Source of the DNA: a bacterium
GTDB taxonomy: Bacteria > Zhuqueibacterota > QNDG01 > DSAB01
NCBI GenBank assembly: GCA_016931965.1
Contig: JAFGDT010000107.1
Span: forward strand, 58,912 to 122,911
DNA: 64,000 nt
Direction of reading: 5' to 3'
Each line of letters starts with the position of its first letter. The stretch's first letter is position 1. A model generated the notes under the pieces. That model ran no database searches. It had not been told where the DNA came from and was given only the letters and a program-made list of their open reading frames with translations. A program made the translations under genes and the position numbers. Shown piece by piece: positions 28,805 through 36,578 of this stretch.

Positions 28805-29709
28805 TAAAGAATGTTAAAATGGCCACTTACCCAAAAATTTCTGTTGTCATTCCGTCTTATCGGTCTGAAAAAATTATTTTTCAATGTCTTGAAGCGGTGT
28901 TGAATCAGACGATTGAATTTCCCTATGAAGTGATTGTTGTGGATAGTTCTCCAAAGGACATAGGTGAAAAAATCCGAGCCCAATTTCAATATGTGAAAGT
29001 TGTTCACTTAAAACAGAGAACACTGCCTGGAAAAGCCCGTTCCGTTGGTGCTTCGCGGGCTAAAGGAGATGTCATCTTTTTCACCGATACAGATTGTATT
29101 GTCGATCCCGACTGGGTTGAAAAAATGTGGATGCGTCATCGAAATGGATACGATATTGTTGGTGGGAGTGTGAAGAATGGTACGCCTTATCAGATTTTTG
29201 GATTGGCTGAATATCTCCTTGAATTTGATATTGTGAATCCCTGGCTTAAACCAGGTCTATCGAAGCTGATACCCTCGTGCAGTCTCTCTGTAAATCGTCA
29301 AGTGTTCGAAGAGGTTGGCTTTTTCCCGAATTATTTGAAAGCGGAAGATACCATTTTTTGTGAAAGAGCACTCGCAAGTGGAAAAAAAATGTATTTTGAG
29401 CCGGCTGCAAGAATAACGCACGTCAATCGAACGCGGTTCATTGATTTTGTCAGAAATCAAATTGCTCTTGGAGAAGGTGCCAATGAAGGACGAAGAATAG
29501 TGAAGCGTCCGGGTCAATTCTTATTGCGGTATCCGATATTGATTCCGCTTGTTCCTTTTTATCGGTTTTTGAAAATTGGAATTGTATGGTTGACATCCAA
29601 TGGTGTTCTGTTTTTTATTTATATATGCCTTTTCCCCATCATTGCAATAGGTCTATTTGCCCATCTATGGGGATTTATTCGGGGTTGCCGTCATTCCAGT
29701 TTTTTGTAA
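28801..29709 (+). CDS. Family 2 glycosyltransferase with C-terminal membrane segment
   Basis: A 302-residue GT-A fold enzyme. The N-terminal block ISVVIPSYRSEKIIFQCLEAV and VIVVDSSPKD belong to the nucleotide-sugar site. FFTDTDCIVDPDWVEKM holds the DxD metal motif, followed by AEDTIFCERAL. A hydrophobic stretch near 255-290 (VLFFIYICLFPIIAIGLFAHLW) anchors it to the inner membrane. It probably extends a lipid-linked or LPS saccharide; donor and acceptor unknown. The ATG overlaps the heptose kinase stop, so expression is coupled. Confidence 0.9.
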   Translation: MIKNVKMATYPKISVVIPSYRSEKIIFQCLEAVLNQTIEFPYEVIVVDSSPKDIGEKIRAQFQYVKVVHLKQRTLPGKARSVGASRAKGDVIFFTDTDCIVDPDWVEKMWMRHRNGYDIVGGSVKNGTPYQIFGLAEYLLEFDIVNPWLKPGLSKLIPSCSLSVNRQVFEEVGFFPNYLKAEDTIFCERALASGKKMYFEPAARITHVNRTRFIDFVRNQIALGEGANEGRRIVKRPGQFLLRYPILIPLVPFYRFLKIGIVWLTSNGVLFFIYICLFPIIAIGLFAHLWGFIRGCRHSSFL

Positions 29710-29837
29710 AGACTAAAAATGATTCAGATGACTTTTTATATACTCATATTATGAATCAAGGGAATCAATATTTTCTTATTTAAGGATAATGGAATTCAAA
29801 TTAACCGAAGTTCAAACGAGGAAAGGTTTGGCGCCTA

Positions 29838-30506
29838 TTGAAAAAAACGGAAAAGTCCTTTCTCAAAATTGCCGTATTTGATGTAGATCGAACTTTTTTG
29901 GTAAAGACAACAGGAGAAACCCAACTGATTCGATTTCTTCTGAAGAAGCGGATGCTACCATTATTAAACTTGTTTAAATATGTCTATACGGTTTTTCGTC
30001 GACTCCCCCGGGGAATTGAAGAAGCGATTTTAAGGAATAAAACCTATCTGTCTAATCTCGATGTCCAGAAGTTAAAATCTGTGTTACCTGAATTTTTTGA
30101 AAAACATCTTCAACCTAAATTTTCAATTCAATTACAAAAATGGATCCATGAACTCCGTGAAAAGGATTATCAAATTATTTTTATTTCCGGGACTGTGGAT
30201 TTCATTGTTGACCTTTTGGTCGATTATTTGGGCGCTGATGGGGGTATTGGGAGTACCATGGAGACGCAAAAGAATAGATTTACCGGTCGTATTCTGGGTA
30301 TTCATCCCTATTTCAATGGGAAAATAGAAGCACTTTATCAATTTTTGGATGGGAGGAATGTGGATTACGATAGTTCGTTCGGATTTGCCGATAGCTGGGC
30401 AGATGTGCCTCTGTTGTCCCTTTTTGGAAACCCGATCGCTGTTAATCCTGGTTTATTGTTAAGAATCAAAGCCAGAAAAAATAGATGGAAAATGATATGG
30501 GATTGA
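29838..30506 (+). CDS. HAD-IB family phosphatase (SerB-like fold)
   Basis: A 222-residue haloacid-dehalogenase hydrolase. Motif I is FDVDRTFL (nucleophile first Asp, acid/base second), motif II is IFISGTVDF, and motif IV is GFADSWADVPLL. The helical cap between motifs I and II is of the IB type seen in phosphoserine phosphatase-like and lipid- or sugar-phosphate phosphatases. TTG start at 29838 with GAGGAAAGG about 10 bases upstream. Substrate not determinable. It follows the membrane glycosyltransferase after a 128-base gap. Confidence 0.85.
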   Translation: MKKTEKSFLKIAVFDVDRTFLVKTTGETQLIRFLLKKRMLPLLNLFKYVYTVFRRLPRGIEEAILRNKTYLSNLDVQKLKSVLPEFFEKHLQPKFSIQLQKWIHELREKDYQIIFISGTVDFIVDLLVDYLGADGGIGSTMETQKNRFTGRILGIHPYFNGKIEALYQFLDGRNVDYDSSFGFADSWADVPLLSLFGNPIAVNPGLLLRIKARKNRWKMIWD

Positions 30507-30579
30507 ATTGGTAAACGCCGTTCAAATATTTTATCCGAACATAATTTAATAAGATGTTGATTATCAAAGAGAGGAGAAC

Positions 30580-30798
30580 ATGATTCCCTACTTAATTCTT
30601 ATTTTGATAATGGGATTGATTCTGGTTATCTTGGTGTTAAAACCTGAACTGGGCATGCAATTTAAAGCTTTTACAGAAAGGTTCGCTTTTGATGCGGAGT
30701 GGAAACCTTCCAAAGGCACACGGTGGAGATTTGTTCTGGTGGGTATTTTTATTGAGTTTCTCTTTATCGTCTTGTTGATTGTTCAACTGTTGAAATGA
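30580..30798 (+). CDS. Small two-span membrane protein (72 aa)
   Basis: 72 residues: YLILILIMGLILVILVL, a polar loop with EWKPSKGTRWRF, and VLVGIFIEFLFIVLLIVQLL. The start has GAGAGGAG 5 bases upstream, which argues that it is real. No family recognised. It sits between the HAD phosphatase and the PAP2 gene and could be a small envelope accessory protein. Confidence 0.7.
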   Translation: MIPYLILILIMGLILVILVLKPELGMQFKAFTERFAFDAEWKPSKGTRWRFVLVGIFIEFLFIVLLIVQLLK

Positions 30799-30834
30799 TA
30801 AATTGTTTTTTTCAGAATGGTTCCCAACGAACAA

Positions 30835-30859
30835 AGGCCGAACATCTGGAATTCGGCCT
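30835..30859. other. Hairpin upstream of the PAP2 gene
   Basis: Arms AGGCCGAA (30835-30842) and TTCGGCCT (30852-30859) pair perfectly around a 9-base loop. No T-run follows on the plus strand, so a classical terminator is unlikely. It lies just before the AGGAGG site of the short leader frame. Confidence 0.45.
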
Positions 30860-30874
30860 GTTTCGTAGGAGGAA

Positions 30875-30982
30875 ATGTTTATTGTAAATAAATTCTTGTT
30901 CTTGATGATACGATTCAGGTCTTTTATATGTTTCATCATTTGTAAAAAAATGCAAATAAAGACGGTTCAATTCCCTTTGTGA
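30875..30982 (+). CDS. Candidate 35-residue leader peptide overlapping the PAP2 start
   Basis: AGGAGG at 30867-30872 precedes an ATG at 30875 that opens a 35-codon frame (starting MFIVNKFLFLM, hydrophobic then basic). Its TGA stop overlaps the GTG start of the PAP2 gene as GTGA. The 2-base SD-to-ATG gap is shorter than ideal, so translation is uncertain. Too short to assign a family. Confidence 0.3.
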   Translation: MFIVNKFLFLMIRFRSFICFIICKKMQIKTVQFPL

Positions 30983-31785
30983 GTGATCAATTGAACAGAT
31001 GCAAACTGTTTATGCTTGTTCTTTGTCTTGGATTTTTGTATCCAGGTGCTTGTTCACAGGCTCAGGAAGATGATGTTTTTCAGATTGATCGAAAAAAAGA
31101 AACAATTATAATGGGAGGGGGCGTATTTCTGTTTTCTGTAGGTTCCTATCTGATCTATCAAATGGATCCTGTTGATGCTTCTGTACTCGATCGCGAGCGC
31201 ATTTTCTATCCAGATCGGTTTGCCGCAGATTGTTCGGATAAAAAAACAGCTCTCTTCAGTGATATGACATGCGGATTATGTATTGGGTTGCCGATGATTT
31301 CTGTATTCACATCAAAAAAAAGAACAGCGTTTTATCATGATATGATCATGTATATTGAATCTATGCTTTACATACAGGGGATCACGTTTATGAGTAAAGC
31401 GATTTTCAAACGTCCACGTCCAAATGCATATCAATTGATAAACGCTTCTGATAAAAGCCTTGATATTGATGCAGTACAATCCTTTTTTTCCGGCCACACC
31501 GCCCTTGCTTTTAATGGAGCTGTGTTTGCCGCCACTGTTTTTCAGAGGCGAAATCCGCACTCCTCTCTGGTTAAACCCGCTTGGATTTTAGGAATATCGT
31601 CAGCAGTGGCGACGGGACTTTTTCGTGTGACTTCGGGAAATCATTTTCCAACCGATGTATTTGCCGGAGCACTGGTTGGTACCTTGACAGGGTGGATCAT
31701 ACCTTACTGTCACGAACACAATGACCCAAATAAAAAATTATCGATTATGTTCGGCAATTGTACGGGTATTTGTTATCATTTTTAA
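30979..31785 (+). CDS. PAP2-family phosphatase, exported
   Basis: A 268-residue acid phosphatase/vanadium-haloperoxidase fold enzyme. It has an N-terminal signal (LFMLVLCLGFLYPGACSQAQ). The three PAP2 motifs are present: KAIFKRPRPNAY, FFSGHTAL (catalytic His) and a third motif in RVTSGNHFPTDVFAG. It probably dephosphorylates a lipid phosphate such as undecaprenyl pyrophosphate, phosphatidate or a sphingoid phosphate in the periplasm. The GTG at 30979 is coupled to a short upstream frame; ATG 31012 is an alternative. It shares a strand with, but lies 88 bases from, the GMP synthase gene. Confidence 0.9.
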   Translation: MSDQLNRCKLFMLVLCLGFLYPGACSQAQEDDVFQIDRKKETIIMGGGVFLFSVGSYLIYQMDPVDASVLDRERIFYPDRFAADCSDKKTALFSDMTCGLCIGLPMISVFTSKKRTAFYHDMIMYIESMLYIQGITFMSKAIFKRPRPNAYQLINASDKSLDIDAVQSFFSGHTALAFNGAVFAATVFQRRNPHSSLVKPAWILGISSAVATGLFRVTSGNHFPTDVFAGALVGTLTGWIIPYCHEHNDPNKKLSIMFGNCTGICYHF

Positions 31786-31873
31786 AAGAGCAGTACAATC
31801 GTATCATAAAAATAACGGGGACGATTTAGACTCTTTATAGTGAGAAAAAGCTGTATTTGGTGGAGGATAATGC

Positions 31874-32839
31874 ATGAAAATAAAAGAGATAAAAATAGAT
31901 GCTCTGAATGTAGAACAATTTATTGCGGATAAGATCAAAATGATCGCCGATACCGTCGATGAACACGGTGCGATCAATGCGCTCTCTGGTGGTGTGGATT
32001 CGTCGGTTGTCACACTGCTGGGTCATCGGTCTTTGGGTAATCGATTGAAAACTGTTTTCATTCAAAACGGCTTAATGAGAGAAAAAGAACACGAGCGGGT
32101 GATTTCGCTATTTGAAAAATTAGGTGTTCAGGTGCAATTGATTCAGGCTCAAAAAGCCTTTTTTAAAGCACTGAAAGGTATTGATGATCCAGAGATGAAG
32201 CGGGAAGCAATCACGCAGACATTCTACAAAAATGTGTTCGGAAAAATCGTCAGAGAGAGCGGAGCAAATTATCTTCTCCAAGGAACGATTTTGACCGATG
32301 TCGATGAGACAAAAGCCGGTATTAAAAGACAACACAATGTATTTGAACAATTGGGCATAGATCCGAAAAAAGAATTTGGATATCATGTAATTGAACCACT
32401 TGTTCAAATTCGCAAGGATGGTGTTCGGAAGGTGGCCAAATCACTCGGGTTACCCGAATCTGTCTATAATCGAATTCCCTTTCCTGGTCCGGCCTTGGCT
32501 GCACGTGTTATTGGAGAAGTCACACCAGAATGTATCGAAATCGTCCGAAAAGCAACATCCATTGTTGAAAATATTCTCTCTTCGACAGGTGCGTTTCAAT
32601 ACATGGCTATTCTTCATCAAGATCGAGTTACTGGTATGCGAGATGGAAAAAGGGCTTTTGGATACCAGATCGAAGTTAGATGTTGGGATAGCATTGATGC
32701 CCGAACTGCAACACCATCGCGACTATCTTTTGATATCCTGGAGGAATTGTCAAATACATTGGTCGAGCAAATAGCGGGTGTCGTCAGTGTTACCTATCAT
32801 ATCACATCAAAACCACCATCGACCATGGAAGCGATTTGA
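31874..32839 (+). CDS. GMP synthase ATP-pyrophosphatase subunit (split, archaeal-type)
   Basis: A 321-residue stand-alone synthetase half of GMP synthase, which adenylates XMP and aminates it. The PP-loop ALSGGVDSSVVTLLG is near residue 38; IQNGLMREKE, LLQGTILTDVDETKAG, IPFPGPALAARVIGE and the C-terminal SKPPSTMEAI (the family's substrate-lid end) follow. No glutamine amidotransferase domain is attached, and none is present in the window. In archaea the two activities are separate genes. It lies 83 bases before guaB, so XMP production and use are neighbours. Confidence 0.9.
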   Translation: MKIKEIKIDALNVEQFIADKIKMIADTVDEHGAINALSGGVDSSVVTLLGHRSLGNRLKTVFIQNGLMREKEHERVISLFEKLGVQVQLIQAQKAFFKALKGIDDPEMKREAITQTFYKNVFGKIVRESGANYLLQGTILTDVDETKAGIKRQHNVFEQLGIDPKKEFGYHVIEPLVQIRKDGVRKVAKSLGLPESVYNRIPFPGPALAARVIGEVTPECIEIVRKATSIVENILSSTGAFQYMAILHQDRVTGMRDGKRAFGYQIEVRCWDSIDARTATPSRLSFDILEELSNTLVEQIAGVVSVTYHITSKPPSTMEAI

Positions 32840-32922
32840 TGGAAGAAATTCATTGTTGATTATTATTAAAAAAATCTTTATACTTACATTAAATTTAACA
32901 AGAAAGACATTGGGATAACGTT

Positions 32923-34389
32923 ATGGCAATGAAAGACAAGATTGTATTAGAGGGATTGACCTTCGATGATGTTTTACTTATTCCGGCGAAATCAAATGTT
33001 CTTCCCCGGGAGGTTGATGTTTGCACACGATTGACACGCAACATTCATCTTAATCTGCCGATCGTATCTGCAGCGATGGATACTGTTACAGGCTCCAGGT
33101 TGGCGATGGCCATTGCCCGTGAAGGTGGCATTGGAATCATTCATAAAAATTTATCACCTGAACAACAGGCTGCCGAAGTTGATAAGGTTAAAAGATCAGA
33201 GAGTGGGATGATTTCCAATCCTGTTTCGCTTCCTCCCAATCGAAAATTACGCGATGCTCTTCAGCTCATGGATCAGTATCATATTTCAGGTATTCCAATT
33301 GTAGATGGGGAGCGACTGGTTGGGATCCTGACAAATCGTGATCTTCGATTCGAAACCAATTTAGATCAATCAATTCAGGAAGTGATGACAAAGGATAAGT
33401 TGATCACGGCTCCTATTGGGACGAATCTCCAACAAGCTGAGAAGATTTTACAGAAACACCGTATCGAAAAGCTGCCTATTGTGGATCGACAAAAAAGGCT
33501 CAAAGGTCTTATTACTGTAAAGGATATTCAGAAACGGAAAGCATTTCCACAGGCTGCCAAGGACAATGAGGGACGACTGCTTGTAGGCGCTGCTGTAGGC
33601 GTATCGAATGAAGATAGAAAGCGGGTTGAAGTTTTAAAAGATGCAGGTGTGGATGTAATATGCGTAGATACGGCACATGGGCATTCAGAAAGAGTGCTCC
33701 AAATGGTTCGTTATCTGAAAAAAACCTATCCTGATTTGGAGTTGATGGCTGGCAATATTGCCACTACCGAAGGAGCAAAAGCATTGATTTCTGCTGGTGT
33801 AGATGCGATTAAAGTAGGTATCGGGCCGGGATCGATATGTACAACACGCATTATTGCGGGTGTTGGTGTTCCCCAGATTACGGCTATTATGAATTGTGCG
33901 ACAATCTGTAAGAAGGAAAATGTACCATTAATTTCTGACGGGGGTATTCGATATTCGGGTGACATGGCGAAAGCTTTGGCTATGGGGGCGAGTTCAATCA
34001 TGCTGGGATCTCTTCTTGCAGGGGTTGAAGAAAGTCCTGGAGAAATGATTCTTTTAGAAGGCAGAAGTTATAAAGTTTATCGGGGTATGGGTTCGCTGGG
34101 TGCGATGATCGATGGAAGTGCCGATCGTTATTCTCAAGATCATTCGGTGTTGGATAAGCTTGTACCAGAAGGGATAGAAGGCCGCGTTCCCTATAAAGGT
34201 AAATTATCGGATGTCATTTATCAATTGGTAGGTGGCATTAAATCGGCGATGGGTTATTGCGGTGTGAAAACCCTCCAGGAATTACAGGTGAAGTCAAGAT
34301 TTGTTAAGATCACCGAAGCTTCTGTCAAAGAAAGCCATCCTCACGATGTCACCATTACAAAAGAGTCGCCCAATTATCAAAAACGATAA
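32923..34389 (+). CDS. guaB: Inosine-5'-monophosphate dehydrogenase
   Basis: Oxidises IMP to XMP, the committed step to guanine nucleotides. At 488 residues it has the full TIM barrel with two CBS domains inserted at about 95-215 ([20 protein letters not shown], then [20 protein letters not shown]). The catalytic loop [20 protein letters not shown] holds the active Cys, followed by [11 protein letters not shown] and the flap region [10 protein letters not shown]. Preceded by the GMP synthase subunit, it completes IMP to GMP when the missing glutaminase is supplied elsewhere. Confidence 0.98.
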   Translation: MAMKDKIVLEGLTFDDVLLIPAKSNVLPREVDVCTRLTRNIHLNLPIVSAAMDTVTGSRLAMAIAREGGIGIIHKNLSPEQQAAEVDKVKRSESGMISNPVSLPPNRKLRDALQLMDQYHISGIPIVDGERLVGILTNRDLRFETNLDQSIQEVMTKDKLITAPIGTNLQQAEKILQKHRIEKLPIVDRQKRLKGLITVKDIQKRKAFPQAAKDNEGRLLVGAAVGVSNEDRKRVEVLKDAGVDVICVDTAHGHSERVLQMVRYLKKTYPDLELMAGNIATTEGAKALISAGVDAIKVGIGPGSICTTRIIAGVGVPQITAIMNCATICKKENVPLISDGGIRYSGDMAKALAMGASSIMLGSLLAGVEESPGEMILLEGRSYKVYRGMGSLGAMIDGSADRYSQDHSVLDKLVPEGIEGRVPYKGKLSDVIYQLVGGIKSAMGYCGVKTLQELQVKSRFVKITEASVKESHPHDVTITKESPNYQKR

Positions 34390-34392
34390 AAA

Positions 34393-34461
34393 GAAACCGA
34401 GACAATTCAACTTTTCCGGAATTAGGGGGAGTTACCGGCATAAGCGAACAATCTCGGTTTC
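34393..34461. other. Long-range hairpin between guaB and rpsT
   Basis: GAAACCGAGA (34393-34402) and TCTCGGTTTC (34452-34461) form a perfect 10-bp stem enclosing a 49-base loop. The loop has a second CCGG/CCGG pairing around a G-run (AATTAGGGGGAGTTA). It lies between the convergent genes guaB and rpsT. A bidirectional terminator or a small structured RNA are the options; there is no T-run directly after the stem on either strand. Confidence 0.5.
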
Positions 34462-34495
34462 AATCTATACTTAAAGAATTTATTGAAAGAACGCC

Positions 34496-34750
34496 TTATG
34501 ACATCGCATTTACAAATCGTGTCAATTTCGATTTCAAATGCGCTGCTTTATTTTTATGGAGAATGCCATCAACCGCCATTCGGTCTAAAACAGAAACCGT
34601 CTTTTTTAACTCAGATTGCGCCGTCTCTTTATTGGGTGCTGTTGTTACATTTTTAACTGCGGTTTTCATTTTAGAACGTTTTTGCATATTGATCAAACGT
34701 CTTTTGTTGTTCTGTCTAACACGTTTTTTTGCTGATTGATGTTGTGGCAT
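34496..34750 (-). CDS. rpsT: 30S ribosomal protein S20
   Basis: An 84-residue, very basic small-subunit protein that binds 16S rRNA. Family blocks: MPQHQSAKKRVRQNNKRRL, NMQKRSKMKTAVKNV, LDRMAVDGILHKNKAAHLKS and a Lys/Arg-rich end. The ATG at 34750 has GAGGAC at a 5-base distance; an earlier in-frame ATG at 34765 would add five residues unlike S20. It is convergent with guaB and divergent from the DUF2953 gene. Confidence 0.97.
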   Translation of the reverse strand: MPQHQSAKKRVRQNNKRRLINMQKRSKMKTAVKNVTTAPNKETAQSELKKTVSVLDRMAVDGILHKNKAAHLKSKLTRFVNAMS

Positions 34751-34828
34751 AAAGTCCTCATTCAAACCAAAAATAAAGTGGTAAAAATATACAAAAAGAT
34801 AATTTGTTTGTCAAGTGGTTAATGAAAC

Positions 34829-35482
34829 ATGCTACTGTCTATTTTATTTATTTTGATTATCCTCGTGTTTTTTACTCTTTTTTTATTGCCATATGATATG
34901 GGAACGCACTTAGAAAAAGAAAATGAATCCACTGTATATATTATTTTTATTCGTTCTTGGCGAAGTATAATGGGTATCGCATGGCGAAAAGAAGACGATG
35001 TACAATACATTCGTTTCGAAATACTTAAAATTGCTTTTCAAAAAAAATTGGGTTCACGACAGGCGAAGCAAAATAAAAAATTGGATGAACAGTCGGTTCC
35101 GCGAAAAAAGGATAAAATGAAAAAAAGACGTCTCTATTGTATCATTGCCAATGCCGTTATTCATTCACCGAAATGGTTCCTTCGATTTGTTGGCATTCTC
35201 CATCTTAAAAATTTCGAGATCAGGGGGCATTTGGGAGTGGGTGATCCAGCCTGCACAGGTTTAGTCTATGGATTGTTACAGTCTCTTTATCCATTCAACT
35301 GGCGCTGTGTACACCTTTCGGTAACGCCCTATTTTTGTGGAAGAAAATATAATGGATCAATCAAGCTTGTATTTCAATTATACTTTTTTCAATTGTTGGG
35401 GAGCCTTCTTCAGGCAGGGATTCACTTCCTATGGATTTTTGGAAGGTGTCATTTTAACATGAAAGGGAGATTCGCATGGTAA
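34829..35482 (+). CDS. DUF2953-like membrane protein
   Basis: 217 residues with one N-terminal membrane span (LLSILFILIILVFFTLFLLPY). A basic linker at 75-105 (KKKLGSRQAKQ to KKRR) follows, and then a C-terminal part with FEIRGHLGVGDPACTGLVYG, the most family-like block of DUF2953. Its partner, seven overlapping bases downstream, is a GerW/YtfJ-family gene, the same pair found next to each other (ytfI-ytfJ) in Bacillus. Function unknown. Confidence 0.75.
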   Translation: MLLSILFILIILVFFTLFLLPYDMGTHLEKENESTVYIIFIRSWRSIMGIAWRKEDDVQYIRFEILKIAFQKKLGSRQAKQNKKLDEQSVPRKKDKMKKRRLYCIIANAVIHSPKWFLRFVGILHLKNFEIRGHLGVGDPACTGLVYGLLQSLYPFNWRCVHLSVTPYFCGRKYNGSIKLVFQLYFFQLLGSLLQAGIHFLWIFGRCHFNMKGRFAW

Positions 35483-35862
35483 TCGAAGAATTGGTTAAAA
35501 CAGTTCTGTCCGAATTAAGGGAGATGGTCAAGACAGAAACAGTCGTTGGAGAGCCCCTAAAGGTGGCGGGAGTGACGATTGTTCCTGTTTCAAAAATCTC
35601 GGTCGGTTTTGGGGTGGGAGGGGGAAAAGGGCAGTCAAAAGAGGGTACCGGAGAGGCTACGGGTGGTGGTGCATCTATTGAACCTGTGGCTTTTTTTGTT
35701 GTTCGAGGTGAGAAAGTCGAGCTGATTACGGTCAAAAAAGAAGATGCAGGTTGGGGTAAAATCATCAATCTGGTTCCGCAAATTATAGATACGGTAAAAG
35801 GCATGAAAGAAAAGAGTGATCAGAAAGGCGGTAAGGAGGGGAAGAAGAATAATGCAAAATAG
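35476..35862 (+). CDS. GerW/YtfJ family protein
   Basis: 128 residues matching the GerW (YtfJ) family: VVGEPLKVAGVTIVPVSKIS, VGFGVGGGKGQ, a Gly-rich middle, ASIEPVAFFVVRGEKVELI and a final Lys-rich tail. In Bacillus this family member is a spore protein, but relatives occur in many non-sporulating bacteria with unknown roles. GGGAG upstream. It overlaps the DUF2953 stop and the next small gene, so it is part of a four-gene run ending with dut. Confidence 0.9.
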   Translation: MVIEELVKTVLSELREMVKTETVVGEPLKVAGVTIVPVSKISVGFGVGGGKGQSKEGTGEATGGGASIEPVAFFVVRGEKVELITVKKEDAGWGKIINLVPQIIDTVKGMKEKSDQKGGKEGKKNNAK

Positions 35863-36064
35863 GAATGGATCTATTCAGAAAGATTTGTTTGAGTCGTCTA
35901 AGTCACAGGAATTAAATTTACGGATTAAGGAACTCGATGTATTGATCAAAAGGGCATTAAAGGAATCAAAATATGATCAAGCACGGATTTTGATTCAGGA
36001 GCAGGAACAAATTATCAAAGGATTGGTTACCAGAGACGAAGATAAAGTGAATAGAAAATTATAA
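35852..36064 (+). CDS. Small helical protein with UVR-like motif (70 aa)
   Basis: A charged 70-residue protein. Its C-terminal half (ELNLRIKELDVLIKRALKES then KYDQARILIQEQEQI) resembles the UvrB/UvrC interaction motif, a two-helix hairpin. The ATG at 35852 has AAGGAGGGG 10 bases upstream and lies inside the end of the GerW-like gene. The similarity is motif-level only; a link to UvrB at 12-13 kb is not proven. Confidence 0.65.
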   Translation: MQNRNGSIQKDLFESSKSQELNLRIKELDVLIKRALKESKYDQARILIQEQEQIIKGLVTRDEDKVNRKL

Positions 36065-36095
36065 ATAGTCATTCATGACATTCTGGAATTTATTT

Positions 36096-36548
36096 ATGAA
36101 ACGATGTGTGATTCAGGTGAAAAAAGAAGCGGGATGCGATGATTTGCCTTTGCCCCAGTATCAGTCTTACGGAGCTTCTGGATTGGATTTGTATGCCGCG
36201 ATCACTCAACCTGTCACCATTGAGCCGGGTGAAGTCAAGTTGATCTCAACCGGAATTCGAATTTCAATTCCACCCGGTTTTGAAGGACAGGTGAGACCGA
36301 GAAGTGGATTGGCTTTGAAGCATGGAATCGGTTTGCTCAATTCTCCTGGCACAATCGATTCGGATTACAGAGGCATTGTGGGAATTATCTTATTTAATTT
36401 TAGCCGAAAGCCTTTTGTTATCTATCGTGGGGATCGGGTTGCTCAACTGGTTATTACGAAGATTGAAAGGGTGTCCATTCGTCTGGTTAAACATCTTGAT
36501 GTGAGTGAAAGGGAATCGGGAGGATTTGGATCTACGGGCCTCCGTTAA
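36096..36548 (+). CDS. dut: Deoxyuridine 5'-triphosphate nucleotidohydrolase
   Basis: dUTPase removes dUTP and makes dUMP for thymidylate. The 150-residue trimer type shows its motifs: ASGLDLYAAI (motif 1), RPRSGLALKHG (2), LNSPGTIDSDYRGIVGIILF (3), GDRVAQLVITK (4) and ERESGGFGSTG (5, ordered over the active site). ATG 36096 gives the family length; ATG 36075 is possible. Downstream, a kinase gene follows after 30 bases. Confidence 0.96.
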   Translation: MKRCVIQVKKEAGCDDLPLPQYQSYGASGLDLYAAITQPVTIEPGEVKLISTGIRISIPPGFEGQVRPRSGLALKHGIGLLNSPGTIDSDYRGIVGIILFNFSRKPFVIYRGDRVAQLVITKIERVSIRLVKHLDVSERESGGFGSTGLR

Positions 36549-36578
36549 ACTTTTTTGCATAAAGGGAATAGAATAGTT

